Source: Variovorax brevis
GTDB lineage: Bacteria > Pseudomonadota > Gammaproteobacteria > Burkholderiales > Burkholderiaceae_C
Direction: 5' to 3'
NCBI RefSeq assembly: GCF_030317105.1
Contig: NZ_JASZYG010000006.1
Coordinates: forward strand, 1-64,000
Length of the DNA stretch: 64,000 nucleotides
Made by a program: the position numbers and the translations under genes. Positions 8,611 through 17,508 of the stretch are shown here, piece by piece (the first letter of the stretch is position 1; every line of letters starts with the position of its first letter). Under the pieces are notes generated by a model, which was given only the letters and a program-made list of their open reading frames with translations, searched no databases and was not told the origin of the DNA.

Positions 8611-9801
8611 TCAGACGGCTTTGGACTCGCGCAGCCCGGCGATCTCGGCCGTGCCATAGCCCAGTTCGGCCAGGATCGCGTCGGTGTGTTCGCCCAGTGC
8701 CGGCACCGGGTCCATTCGTGGGCCGGTGTCCCAGGTGCCCGGCGGCAGCATCGCCGGCACGGGACCCTTTGCGGTACCGACTTCGGTCCAGCGCCCCCGT
8801 GCCTTCAGTTGCGGATGCGACCAGACGTCCGCCATCGTGTTGACCTGCGCATTGGCGATCTGTGCCAGTTCGAGCCGCTCGACGACCTGCGCACCCGTCA
8901 ACGGCTTGAAAGCGTCCACGATGATCTGTCGCAAGGCGTCGCGCTCGGCGACGCGCTTGAAATTTGCCGTGAACCGCGCATCTGTTGCGAGTGCAGGCTG
9001 CTGCAGCACCTTGTCGCAAAAGCTCGCCCATTCGCGTTCGTTCTGCAAGCCCAGCATCACCGTTGTGCCGTCGCCGGCGGGAAATGGACCGTAGGGGTAG
9101 ATGGTGGCGTGGCTTGCGCCGGTACGCGGTGGCGGTGGTGCTCCTTCGAAGGCGTAGTACAGCGGATAGCTGGTCCATTCGGCCAGCGACTCCAGCATGG
9201 AGATGTCGATGCGCTGGCCCTTGCCGGTCTGGCCGCGCTGCAACAGTGCGGCGAGGATGCTGCTGTACGCGTACATGCCGGCGGCAATGTCGGCAATCGA
9301 GGGACCGGCCTTGCAGGGCTCATCGGGCGTGCCTGTCACTGAGACGAAGCCTGCTTCGCTCTGGATCAGCAGGTCGTAGGCCTTCTTGTCCCGGTAAGGC
9401 CCGGGATGGTCCGCGTCGTCGCCGTACCCGGAGATGTCGCAGACGACCAGCCCCGGCTTGACTCCGGAAAGCCGCTTGTAGCCCAGCCCGAGGCGCGATG
9501 CGGCGCCCGGCGCGAGGTTCTGCACGACCACGTCCGCCTTCTCCAGCACCAGGCGTTCCAGCACCTTCGCAGCTTCAGGGTGCTTTACGTCCAGCGTGAG
9601 GCTTTCCTTGGAGCGGTTGGTCCAGACGAAGTGCGAAGCCAGGCCGTGCACGCGCTCGTCGTAGCCACGGGCAAAGTCGCCGGAGCCGGGCCGCTCGATC
9701 TTGATGACGCGGGCGCCCAGATCGGCCAGTTGGCGTGTGGCAAACGGCGCCGCGATGGCATGTTCCAGCGTGACGACGGTGATGCCCTTGAGTGGCTGCA
9801 T
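8611..9801 (-). CDS. Class III (CaiB/BaiF, formyl-CoA-transferase-like) CoA-transferase
   Basis: At 396 residues this is a full-length family III CoA-transferase. It begins MQPLKGITVVTLEHAIAAPF, has the ADLGARVIKIERPGSGD nucleotide-binding stretch at residues 26-42, and carries the expected catalytic aspartate (Asp171) in SIADIAAGMYA. GKGQRIDISMLES follows. It likely charges a dicarboxylate with CoA taken from succinyl-CoA. Its downstream neighbour is the CitE-like lyase, with only a ten-base gap, and its upstream neighbour is the MaoC-like hydratase, 34 bases away. This transferase, hydratase and lyase set matches the itaconate/mesaconate route known from Pseudomonas and Yersinia. The substrate is inferred from this context only. 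Confidence 0.92.
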   Translation of the reverse strand: MQPLKGITVVTLEHAIAAPFATRQLADLGARVIKIERPGSGDFARGYDERVHGLASHFVWTNRSKESLTLDVKHPEAAKVLERLVLEKADVVVQNLAPGAASRLGLGYKRLSGVKPGLVVCDISGYGDDADHPGPYRDKKAYDLLIQSEAGFVSVTGTPDEPCKAGPSIADIAAGMYAYSSILAALLQRGQTGKGQRIDISMLESLAEWTSYPLYYAFEGAPPPPRTGASHATIYPYGPFPAGDGTTVMLGLQNEREWASFCDKVLQQPALATDARFTANFKRVAERDALRQIIVDAFKPLTGAQVVERLELAQIANAQVNTMADVWSHPQLKARGRWTEVGTAKGPVPAMLPPGTWDTGPRMDPVPALGEHTDAILAELGYGTAEIAGLRESKAV

Positions 9802-9835
9802 GTGCTTGTCTCTCTTGATTGAAGTGGGTGGTGGA

Positions 9836-10711
9836 TCAGCGCAGGACCGCGGTGGCGTCCATCGTCAGCCAGCCCTCGTGATCGGAGGCCCAGAGGCGAA
9901 TCGTCTTTCCGTCACCCTGCGGCTGGCCACTGACATGAAAGGCGTTCAGGTCGAAAGTGGGCCGAACGGCCTTGAAGCGAAAACTTGCGACGTCAGCGTC
10001 GGGCAACTGGCGGCGCAGCAAGTCCATCAGCAGCGTCGCGATCAGCGGGCCGTGCACGATGAGGCCGGGGTAGCCCTCGACCTGCGTGACGTACTGGCGG
10101 TCGTAGTGGATGCGATGGCCGTTGAAGGTGAGCGCTGAATAGCGGAACAGCAGCACGTCATCCGGCACGATCTGGCGACGCCACGCAGCCTCGGTCGGCG
10201 CGGCCAGCGGCGGTGGCGCGACGTCGTTCGGGCCCTGGGCTTCGCGGTAGACGATGTCGTGGAATTCGACCAGCGCCGGCTCGGCGGCTTCGTTGCAACG
10301 CAGCTCGTGCCGCACCTTCACGAACACCAGCTTGCCGGTGCGGCCTTCCTTGGTGGTTACATCGTCGATCGTCGAAGTGCGCGCGACACGGTCGCCGACG
10401 CGAATCGGCGAGCGGAACTCGAACTGGCTGCCGGCCCACATGCGGCGTGGCAGCGGCACAGGGGGCAGGAACCCGCCGCGCTTCGCATGGCCGTCTGCGC
10501 CGATCTCGCTCTGGCGATGCATCGGCAGAAAGTACAGCCAGTGCCACAAGGGTGGGAGTGCCGTGCCGGCGACCACCGGGCTTGCAGGATGGTCGAGCGT
10601 CGCCGTGAGCGCGACAACCGGGGTGTGATTGACGACGTCATGCACCGTCTCGCTGCGCCCGATCCAGGCTTGCAGTTCTTTTCGCTGTAACTCCACATTC
10701 GTCTCCATCAA
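9836..10711 (-). CDS. MaoC-like (double hot-dog) hydratase, probable mesaconyl/itaconyl-CoA hydratase
   Basis: This 291-residue protein is of the MaoC N-terminal-domain type seen in mesaconyl-C4-CoA and itaconyl-CoA hydratases. The N-terminal hot-dog half spans about residues 5-150 (PPLWHWLYFLPM, RRMWAGSQFEF, RVGDRV). The C-terminal half carries the hydratase segment RYSALTFNGHRIHYDRQY around residue 190, with the catalytic Asp/His type residues, and YPGLIVHGPLIATLL. It is the first gene of the minus-strand operon, preceded by a 173-base promoter region. Hydration of the CoA ester to citramalyl-CoA would feed the CitE-like lyase two genes on. The exact isomer handled cannot be told from sequence alone. 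Confidence 0.87.
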   Translation of the reverse strand: MMETNVELQRKELQAWIGRSETVHDVVNHTPVVALTATLDHPASPVVAGTALPPLWHWLYFLPMHRQSEIGADGHAKRGGFLPPVPLPRRMWAGSQFEFRSPIRVGDRVARTSTIDDVTTKEGRTGKLVFVKVRHELRCNEAAEPALVEFHDIVYREAQGPNDVAPPPLAAPTEAAWRRQIVPDDVLLFRYSALTFNGHRIHYDRQYVTQVEGYPGLIVHGPLIATLLMDLLRRQLPDADVASFRFKAVRPTFDLNAFHVSGQPQGDGKTIRLWASDHEGWLTMDATAVLR

Positions 10712-10884
10712 TTTGCTGCACCGAATGGCGGCAGCTCCGGGACGAAGTGTGGAGTCCGGGCTATTTCAGGAGAAGTGCATTATTTGGACTGATTGATGCA
10801 TGCGATGCAATACTCAACGATGCGTAAGCTCCTCAGGGCGCGAGCAGCCCTGCGAGCGTGCCCGCTTGAAGTCCTCTCCATCCC
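10712..10884. promoter_or_regulatory. Promoter region of the MaoC/CoA-transferase/CitE operon
   Basis: These 173 bases separate the first operon gene (start 10711, minus) from the 3' end of the cyclase gene. They hold a TGCA-rich element, GATTGATGCATGCGATGCAA at 10791-10810, near-symmetric with TTG and CAA ends. Its first ten bases are identical to 4029-4038 in front of the LysR gene. A LysR operator is the simplest reading. No clear sigma70 hexamers were identified. Confidence 0.4.
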
Positions 10885-12723
10885 CTACTCCGGAACGCCG
10901 GCAGCACGAAGAATTTCAGCGTTTCGCTTCCGGAAGGCAGGATCTTTCATCGGCGAGAAGCTCTGGTAGCGCGACGCGGTGAGTTCAGGCGCCAACTCAA
11001 GCAGGCGTTGCGCTGCCACCCTGGCTTCGTCCATGCGCTCCATGCGCCCCAGCGCCAACAGCATCAACAGGTGGGCGTAGACATATTTCGGGCTGTCCTG
11101 GATCGAACGTTGAACAAACTTCAATGCTTCGTCGTACCTGCCCGCGACGAAGTGCGCCGCGCCGACGCACGCGATGAATCCGCTGGTCCCGGGATCCAGC
11201 GGGCTGATTTGCATGGCACGCTGGAAATGTCCGAGCGCCGCGTCTCCGTCGCCCAGGATGTTGCGCACGTTCCCGGCGCAGAACTGCGCGGCAAGCAAGT
11301 TCGGACACAGGCTCAGTGCGCGCTCGATGGCGCGCTCCGCTTCGTCGTAGCGAAATCCCAGCACGCGCACGCCCTTCACCCGGTAACCCAGGGTGCCGAG
11401 TGTCGCGCCTGCGTAGCTCAGGACTCTCGGGTCGTCGTTGGCATTCAGGAGCGCCTCTTCTGCGTAGCGCAAGCCGGCTTTCACATCGTGCGCCTTGGCG
11501 CGGGCGTCAATGACGCGCTCCATGCACGCAAAAGCACCCAGCGCGTTTGCAAGCGCGTAGTGGGGGTCTTTCTCCAGCGCGAGACGAATGAACGACATGG
11601 CTTCGTCCCTCGCCGCGCCTGACATGCCTGGCATCAATCCCGCATGAGCGCGAAGCAGGAGGTCGTGGGCCTGCAAGCTGGCTTTCGGCTTGGCACGCGC
11701 GCGCTGGACTTCGGTACGCAGCATGCTGGGCTCCATGGCCGACACGATGCCCTCGGCGATCCGGTCCTGCAGTTCGAACACGTCCGCGAGGGTTCCCTCG
11801 AATCGCTCGGACCAGACATGGTGTCCGCTTTCTGCCTCGATCAGTTGGCCGGTCACGCGAACGCGGTTGCCGGACTTGCGCACGCTTCCCTCCAGGATGT
11901 AGCGCGCCCCGAGTTCCCGGCCCACCTGCTTGATGTCCACCGCCTTGCCCTTGTAGACGAAGCTCGAGTTGCGCGCGATGACGAAAAGCCACCTCATGCG
12001 TGCCAGTGCCGAGATGATGTCCTCGACCATGCCATCGGCGAAGTAGTCCTGCTCGGGGTCGCCGCTCATATTGGTGAAGGGCAACACAGCGAGCGAAAGG
12101 ATTCCGGGACGCGAAAGGCGCTCCAGCGTGGATGTGCCGGCCTGCGGCGTCGCGCTGTCGACGGCGCGGATCGCGAAGGCGCGCACCGGCTGCGGAATGT
12201 TCTTGATCTGCTGCTCGCCCTGGTCGACGAAGTTCGCCGCCAGCCTGCCGCGCACCGCCCCTTGCACCGCATCGGACACCATGATTCCGCCGGCCTCGGC
12301 CAGCGTCTGCAAGCGCGCGGCAATGTTGACGCCATCGCCGTAGATGGAGCCGTCATCCTTTTCGATGACATCTCCCAGATGAATGCCGATGCGAAAGCGC
12401 ATCTGCCGGTCTTCGGGCATTGCGTGGCAGGCGTCGTCGAGTTCGCGCTGGACGGCCAAGGCTGCCGAGACGGCGCCGATGGCGCTCTCGAATACGGCCA
12501 GCACCGAATCGCCCGCCATGTCGATCACGCGCCCCTGGTTGGCTTCGATTCCCATTCGAAACCTTGCGCGTGCGGCCTCGAGGCCTGCGACTGTGGCATG
12601 TGCGTCCGCCGCCATCAGGCGCGAATAGCCAACGCCGTCCGCGGACAGGATCGCCATCAAGCGCTGCCTGAATCCGGATTCAGTCATGACCGCTGGTTCC
12701 TTCACGAACAAGGGAGCCGTCAT
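10885..12723 (-). CDS. Class III nucleotide cyclase with TolB-like and TPR regions
   Basis: This is a 612-residue three-part protein. Residues 20-190 form a guanylate/adenylate-cyclase catalytic domain: AILSADGVGYSRLM with a metal-binding Asp, MAGDSVLAVF with the second, and YGDGVNIAARLQ. Residues 215-345 resemble the TolB N-terminal/FlgO region (LAVLPFTNMSGDPEQDYFAD, GARYILEGSVRKSGNRVRVT). The rest consists of TPR-type helices (ERALSLCPNLLAAQF, FQRAMQISPLDPG). No membrane segment is evident. It probably makes cAMP in response to a signal read by the C-terminal half. The start could also be the ATG at 12687, which removes 12 residues; neither site has a strong ribosome site. It has the same TolB-TPR back half as the regulator at 20021-21715. 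Confidence 0.87.
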   Translation of the reverse strand: MTAPLFVKEPAVMTESGFRQRLMAILSADGVGYSRLMAADAHATVAGLEAARARFRMGIEANQGRVIDMAGDSVLAVFESAIGAVSAALAVQRELDDACHAMPEDRQMRFRIGIHLGDVIEKDDGSIYGDGVNIAARLQTLAEAGGIMVSDAVQGAVRGRLAANFVDQGEQQIKNIPQPVRAFAIRAVDSATPQAGTSTLERLSRPGILSLAVLPFTNMSGDPEQDYFADGMVEDIISALARMRWLFVIARNSSFVYKGKAVDIKQVGRELGARYILEGSVRKSGNRVRVTGQLIEAESGHHVWSERFEGTLADVFELQDRIAEGIVSAMEPSMLRTEVQRARAKPKASLQAHDLLLRAHAGLMPGMSGAARDEAMSFIRLALEKDPHYALANALGAFACMERVIDARAKAHDVKAGLRYAEEALLNANDDPRVLSYAGATLGTLGYRVKGVRVLGFRYDEAERAIERALSLCPNLLAAQFCAGNVRNILGDGDAALGHFQRAMQISPLDPGTSGFIACVGAAHFVAGRYDEALKFVQRSIQDSPKYVYAHLLMLLALGRMERMDEARVAAQRLLELAPELTASRYQSFSPMKDPAFRKRNAEILRAAGVPE

Positions 12724-12903
12724 ATGCTATCCGCGAACGGGCGCCTGTGCGGGTTTGCGCTCACTGCCGGGGCCTGGCTTTGCCTGATCGCCTCCTTGCA
12801 GCGAACCCGGAGCTGGAGCGCAGAATGCAGGCTTGGGCGCATCCTGCAGCCACGCAGGTTGATCGTCCGCATCGAGCAACTATTGCATGCCGGAGGAGTT
12901 TCC

Positions 12904-13479
12904 ATGCCACTTCTTGTCGCTGGCCTCATCCTGTTCCTGGGGGTTCATTCGGTCTCCATCGTCGCACCTGCCTGGCGGGACGCGCAGATCGCCCGGCGCG
13001 GAGAGCGACTCTGGAAGGGCCTTTATGCCCTCGCATCGCTGGCCGGCCTGCTGTTGCTCATCTACGGCTATGGCGTGGCGCGCCAGAGTCCGGTGGTGCT
13101 CTATGCGCCGCCGCAGGCGCTGCGCCATGTCGCGTTGCTGCTGATGGTTCCAGTGTTTCCCTTGTTCATTGCGGCCTACCTCCCCGGTCGCATCCAGCGC
13201 ATCGCCAGGCACCCGATGCTGCTCTCCGTGAAGCTGTGGGCCACGGCGCACCTGTTGGCCAACGGAACACTGGCGGACGTTCTCCTGTTCGGAGCCTTCC
13301 TTCTCTGGGCGGTGGCAGACAGGATTTCGGTCAAGCGCCGTGCCGTGCCGCGCAGCGTCCCTGGAGCCCCTCCATCTTCCTGGAATGACCTGATCGTGGT
13401 CGTCGGAGGGCTGTTGGTCTATGCAGTTTTCCTGTTGCGGGTACACGTCTGGATGACCGGGGTGTCACCGCTTGGCTAG
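12904..13479 (+). CDS. NnrU family membrane protein
   Basis: This 191-residue integral membrane protein of the NnrU/MAPEG-like group has HSVSIVAPAWRDAQIARRGERLWKGLYAL near the N-terminus, RHPMLLSVKLWATAHLLANG in the middle and about five hydrophobic segments. The ATG at 12904 has GGAGGA eight bases upstream; a longer open frame upstream has no family similarity. NnrU proteins were first tied to nitric-oxide and nitrite metabolism, and a relative (15-cis-zeta-carotene isomerase) binds haem. No denitrification gene is present here, so the role is open. It is divergent from the cyclase gene. Confidence 0.85.
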   Translation: MPLLVAGLILFLGVHSVSIVAPAWRDAQIARRGERLWKGLYALASLAGLLLLIYGYGVARQSPVVLYAPPQALRHVALLLMVPVFPLFIAAYLPGRIQRIARHPMLLSVKLWATAHLLANGTLADVLLFGAFLLWAVADRISVKRRAVPRSVPGAPPSSWNDLIVVVGGLLVYAVFLLRVHVWMTGVSPLG

Positions 13480-13515
13480 TGGGGAGCTGAAATGAGACGA
13501 AGCGCAAGCCAGACG

Positions 13516-14004
13516 CTACGCGCGACGCAGCTCACCGCAATAGATCACCCGATCTCCATCCGCAGGCGCCGAACGAAGCGCGATCGAGAATCGCCCGCTC
13601 AACAGCTCGTTCATCGACAGCGGCGCGGTGTGCGCGAGTCGGTAGGGGCCGCGCGGTGTTACGCCGAGGTTGCCTGCATTGTTCGACACGAGCACCCTGT
13701 CGTTCAACGCATAGGCCGCTTTGGACGGCAGCGCGTCGCACGCCGCCTCGTAGATGAAGGTATAGACATGGATCGGTGCCGTAGTGCCAGCCGGCACACC
13801 ACTCAGATCAACACGGACGCTGGTTTCACCGCCCATTGGCAACAAGGTGATCCGACCCACATTGCCCGCATTGACCGGGGTTGCGCGCAGCGGGATCACG
13901 ACGGAACCCGCAACCACATCTTGCCGCGCAGGCCCGCCTGTCCCGACACAAGCGCAGACGGCCACGTGGGCTGCTGCAAGCACTGCCAGGGAGCGCAATG
14001 TCAT
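13516..14004 (-). CDS. Small exported protein of unknown function
   Basis: A 162-residue protein with an N-terminal export signal ([19 protein letters not shown]). The ATG at 14004 is preceded by GGAGG. A cysteine follows the hydrophobic stretch, so a lipoprotein is possible, but the lipobox (VCAC) is a poor match. The mature part is beta-rich and has a DLSGVPAGTTAPIHVYTF segment that recalls CHRD or Cu/Zn-SOD-like small extracellular proteins, though the likeness is weak. It carries two cysteines late in the chain (CDAL and CGEL) that could pair. It is convergent with the NnrU gene, 36 bases away. No function can be assigned. Confidence 0.7.
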   Translation of the reverse strand: MTLRSLAVLAAAHVAVCACVGTGGPARQDVVAGSVVIPLRATPVNAGNVGRITLLPMGGETSVRVDLSGVPAGTTAPIHVYTFIYEAACDALPSKAAYALNDRVLVSNNAGNLGVTPRGPYRLAHTAPLSMNELLSGRFSIALRSAPADGDRVIYCGELRRA

Positions 14005-14215
14005 GATGCCTCCAGGGAAGATCCGCGGGGGCATTGATTGTCGACGATTCCCGAGACAGTGCCGCCAACTGCAACGGCACCCACACCCAGCACGCCAACG
14101 TCAGTGGCCGATTCGTCCAAACCGTGAGGCCGCTGCTTCATGCAACCGCCTGCTCACGAGATGTCGCCATGCCGGAAAGTACCTTTGGAAATGGCATCAC
14201 CGCACATCCAGTCCA

Positions 14216-14764
14216 TCACTCCACCTTCGTCAGCTCGATCTTCTCGAACTGCCATTGCGCATCGGCACCGATCTTGATCCTGTAGTAGTCCTTGCTTCCG
14301 TCCGCCGAGCCGTGTACCTGCAGGACGAACACAAAGTGCTGGCCTGCGGTCGTCACCGTCATGCCGTAGTGCGTCGTGAAGTTGGCGCCCGTGGCGGTGC
14401 GGTCGCTGGTGGCGAAGAAGTTCAGGGTTCCGGGCGAAGCGCCGAACACGTCGACGACGTAGAAGTGGCCCTTCGGCAGCGTCACATCCAGGATCAATGG
14501 CCGCTGGTTGGCCGACACATCCACCGGCAGGACCTCCACCTGCTGCGCATCGAAGTCGATGGTGCCCAGCCCCGGGCCGGCTGTCAGCTTGCCGATGCCG
14601 GCATCGTTGGCGGCATGGAATCCCCACGTCATCAACGGCGTGAGGGTCTTGAACAACTTCGAGATGCCGGCCTTGAGGGCGGCTTCGTTGGCGATCTTGA
14701 GTTTGGCGCTGGCCGACATGGCCTTGATCGGGACAACGACGTTGGGGCGAATCAGCGTGCTCAT
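14216..14764 (-). CDS. Hypothetical protein, no recognised family
   Basis: A 182-residue protein without a signal peptide or membrane segment. The ATG at 14764 follows GGAG by nine bases; the frame is open further up but lacks a ribosome site. The first 60 residues look helical (MSASAKLKIANEAALKAG). The last 100 look like an immunoglobulin-like or jelly-roll beta domain (LPKGHFYVVDVFGASPG, GQHFVFVLQVHGSADG). It may be secreted by other means or be structural, but nothing identifies it. It is divergent from the epoxide hydrolase gene at 14981. Confidence 0.6.
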   Translation of the reverse strand: MSTLIRPNVVVPIKAMSASAKLKIANEAALKAGISKLFKTLTPLMTWGFHAANDAGIGKLTAGPGLGTIDFDAQQVEVLPVDVSANQRPLILDVTLPKGHFYVVDVFGASPGTLNFFATSDRTATGANFTTHYGMTVTTAGQHFVFVLQVHGSADGSKDYYRIKIGADAQWQFEKIELTKVE

Positions 14765-14980
14765 CGACAGATCTCCATCGGGTTGCATCTTTACGGTGTA
14801 CGCAAGCCACCCGGGGCCGACCGGGAGCGCACAAGTGCCTTGCCGCGCAACAGAATGCATTCGCGCCACCCGCTCGTCAACTCGGCATTCCCCATGCGTT
14901 GAAGCGCAACCCGCGAGGTTGATCCTGGAATGCCGCTCCTGCTTGACTGAATCGTGCTGCAAGCGTCAAGCTTTCCCGCC

Positions 14981-16135
14981 ATGACACCCCTACCCTTCAA
15001 GCTTCACGTGGATGAAACGGCGCTCGGCGATCTGCGCGAGCGGTTGGCGCGAACCCGCTTTCCGGACGCCATGCCCGGCGCCCCCTGGCAGACAGGTGCC
15101 GACCTGGAATGGATGCGCGGACTCGTCGACCATTGGCGCAACCGCTTCGACTGGCGCGCGCAGGAAGCGCGACTCAATGCCTTCGCGCAGTACAAGGTGC
15201 CGATCGCCGGCATCGACCTGCACTACCTCCACGTCACGGGCAAAGGCGACGCGCCGCTTCCGCTGTTGCTGTCGCATGGCTGGCCGGGCTCGGTGTTCGA
15301 GTTTCTCGACATCATCCCGATGCTGACCGACCCCGAACGCTTCGGTGGCGACCCGGCCGACGCCTTCACCGTGGTGGCGCCCAGCTTGCCGGGCTATGGC
15401 CTCTCGTTCGCGGCCAACCAGCCGCGCTTTTCCATCGAGCAGATCGCGGACGCGTTTGCGCAGTTGATGAGCGAAGTGCTGGGCTATTCACGCTTCGGCA
15501 CGCAGGGTGGGGACTGGGGCGCATTCATCTCCTCACGGATCGGACTGGCGCATCCGGACAAGACCATCGGGGTGCATCTGAACTTCCTCCCCGTCGGGCG
15601 CGACCTTGTAGCGAATGCGGATTCCAGCCCGGCAGAACTCCAGTACCTCGCCGAACTGAAGCACTGGCTCGCGGAGGAAACGGGCTACAGCTTGCAGCAG
15701 GGCACCCGGCCGCAAACACTCGCCTATGCGCTGAACGATTCGCCGACGGGACTTGCAGCGTGGATTGCCGAGAAGTTTCGCAGCTGGTCCGACTGCGGCG
15801 GCGATGTGGAGTCGGTGTTCACGAAAGACGAAATCCTCGCCGATGTGAGCCTGTACTGGTTCACCGGCGCCATCGGCTCATCGTTCTGGCCCTACTACGC
15901 CCGTGCGCATGGACCGTGGCCCATTCCTTTCGGGCAAACGGTCGACGTTCCGATGGGCTACTGCGAATTCCCCGCGGAGATCATGCGACCGCCGCGCAGC
16001 GTTACCGAGCGCACGTTCACCGACATCCGCCGCTGGAGCGTCATGTCAAGGGGCGGCCATTTCGCGGCGATGGAGCAACCCGAAGCGCTCGCGGCAGAGA
16101 TCCGCGCCTTCTACCGGCCATTGCGCGCTGGATAG
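14981..16135 (+). CDS. Epoxide hydrolase, alpha/beta-hydrolase with EHN domain
   Basis: This 384-residue protein begins with the epoxide-hydrolase N-terminal (EHN) domain (PFKLHVDETALGDLRERLARTRFPD, residues 3-110) and continues with an alpha/beta-hydrolase fold. The oxyanion motif HGWPGS lies near residue 95, the nucleophile is Asp178 in GGDWGAF, and the general-base histidine is in RGGHFAAMEQP near the C-terminus. It hydrolyses epoxides to diols; some relatives act on plant juvenoids or terpenes, but the substrate here is unknown. A GTG at 14954 could add nine residues; the ATG at 14981 is preferred because it matches family starts. No pathway genes are linked. Confidence 0.9.
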   Translation: MTPLPFKLHVDETALGDLRERLARTRFPDAMPGAPWQTGADLEWMRGLVDHWRNRFDWRAQEARLNAFAQYKVPIAGIDLHYLHVTGKGDAPLPLLLSHGWPGSVFEFLDIIPMLTDPERFGGDPADAFTVVAPSLPGYGLSFAANQPRFSIEQIADAFAQLMSEVLGYSRFGTQGGDWGAFISSRIGLAHPDKTIGVHLNFLPVGRDLVANADSSPAELQYLAELKHWLAEETGYSLQQGTRPQTLAYALNDSPTGLAAWIAEKFRSWSDCGGDVESVFTKDEILADVSLYWFTGAIGSSFWPYYARAHGPWPIPFGQTVDVPMGYCEFPAEIMRPPRSVTERTFTDIRRWSVMSRGGHFAAMEQPEALAAEIRAFYRPLRAG

Positions 16136-16160
16136 GGATTCCTGCACGGTTTGACCGGGC

Positions 16161-17423
16161 CTATCCCGGAACGCGGCCTTCGCGGCGTGGCCGGCGCGTG
16201 TAGTGGAGAAAGAGCAAGGTCGAACCCGCCAGGGCCATGGCGAAGTAGAAGAACACCGTGACCAGGCCGAAGGTCGACGCAATCCATCCGCTCGCCAGTT
16301 GATGAAAGGCCGTGCCACAGAAGAACATCAGGTTCAATGCAGCCAGTGCCTTGCCGGACTTCTCCTTCGGGGTCGAAGCCTGACCCATCGCAAAGAGCAA
16401 GGGCTGCGTCGAAATGCAGCAGCCGAATGCAAAGAAGATCCACGCGTCGAACGATGCTGAGCCCAAAAAGCCGCCCTGCAGCCAGCCTCCTGGCACTGAA
16501 GCGACAACAACGAGCAACAGCAAGCCCGCCACCAGGTGGCTGCCCGCAAGCAGGGCGCGCCGGGCACCGGTCAACCTGTCAATGGCGCCTGCGACCAGTG
16601 GCCCGATCGCCAGCGCCAGAGTCAGGGGAATGAGTGCGTTGCCAGCCTCGATCCGCGACAGTCCCTTGATTTCCATGAACCACGGCCCGCCCCAGACGCC
16701 GCGCACCGCGAGCGCCGCGGCCAGCGAGGTGAAGGCCAGCAGCACCGGTCCGCGCATGGGCATCGACGCGGTCATGCGCAGCACTTCGCGAAACTCTGCT
16801 TTCAGTTCGAGCGAAGGCGCAGTCGCCGTCCTTTTCATGCCCGGCACGACCAGCGCCACCAGCGCGCCGATGCCGACCGCCAGCGCGGCCGAAAACCAGA
16901 AGCTGGCACGCCAGCCATGGTGCTCGATGAGCCATGCCATCGGCGTTGCGGACAACAACATGCCGCAGTTGCCGATGCTCAGGATCAACCCCGACCACAA
17001 AGCGAAACGGGCTGGTGGCAAGGTCTTGGCGGCCAGGGTGAAGGGGCACAGCAGCATGCCGCAGCAACCGATGCCGAGCAGCGCCTGCGCCATGAAAAAA
17101 CTGAAGGCGTCGTGCGCAAACGCGCCGGCAGTAGCGCCGAGCGCCGTGATCGCGAACAAGGACAAGGACACGGTCCTGACGCCAAGCCTGTCCAGCATCA
17201 CGCCGGCTGGAATCTGCCCCAGCGCAAAGAAGAGGTGATAGGCACCCGTGAGCACCCCGAGGTAGCCCGTCGTCGTTCCGATGTCAGCGGACATGACATC
17301 GGTGGCGATGGCCGGCAAGGTGCGAATCAGGTTTGAAAGCGTGTGCCCGAACGCGAGGATGACCAGTGGCAAGGCGATTTGCAGCGATGCGGGCAACGGG
17401 ATGGAGCGGCTTGGAATGGGCAC
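16161..17423 (-). CDS. MFS transporter
   Basis: This major facilitator protein of about 420 residues has twelve predicted membrane segments. It starts IALPLVILAFGHTLSNLIRTLPAIA and has the loop 2-3 motif GVMLDRLGVRTV. The frame is open to an ATG at 17603, but that leader is polar and would overlap the divergent transglutaminase gene. The GTG at 17423 is used here with modest confidence; a CTG nearer the first helix is also possible. The substrate is unknown. It is convergent with the epoxide hydrolase (26 bases apart) and divergent from the transglutaminase-like gene. Confidence 0.85.
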   Translation of the reverse strand: MPIPSRSIPLPASLQIALPLVILAFGHTLSNLIRTLPAIATDVMSADIGTTTGYLGVLTGAYHLFFALGQIPAGVMLDRLGVRTVSLSLFAITALGATAGAFAHDAFSFFMAQALLGIGCCGMLLCPFTLAAKTLPPARFALWSGLILSIGNCGMLLSATPMAWLIEHHGWRASFWFSAALAVGIGALVALVVPGMKRTATAPSLELKAEFREVLRMTASMPMRGPVLLAFTSLAAALAVRGVWGGPWFMEIKGLSRIEAGNALIPLTLALAIGPLVAGAIDRLTGARRALLAGSHLVAGLLLLVVVASVPGGWLQGGFLGSASFDAWIFFAFGCCISTQPLLFAMGQASTPKEKSGKALAALNLMFFCGTAFHQLASGWIASTFGLVTVFFYFAMALAGSTLLFLHYTRRPRREGRVPG

Positions 17424-17508
17424 CGGGCGATCTTGCCTTATCCGGATCGAATCATCGCGGCCGACCTCACCCCGGTTCGACGTCCCGGACTTCTGGTAAA
17501 TATCGGGA

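Noticed and set aside
8601-8657. Upstream ATG for the CitE-like protein
   Set aside because: Would overlap the CoA-transferase gene by 47 bases; the GTG at 8600 has a ribosome site.
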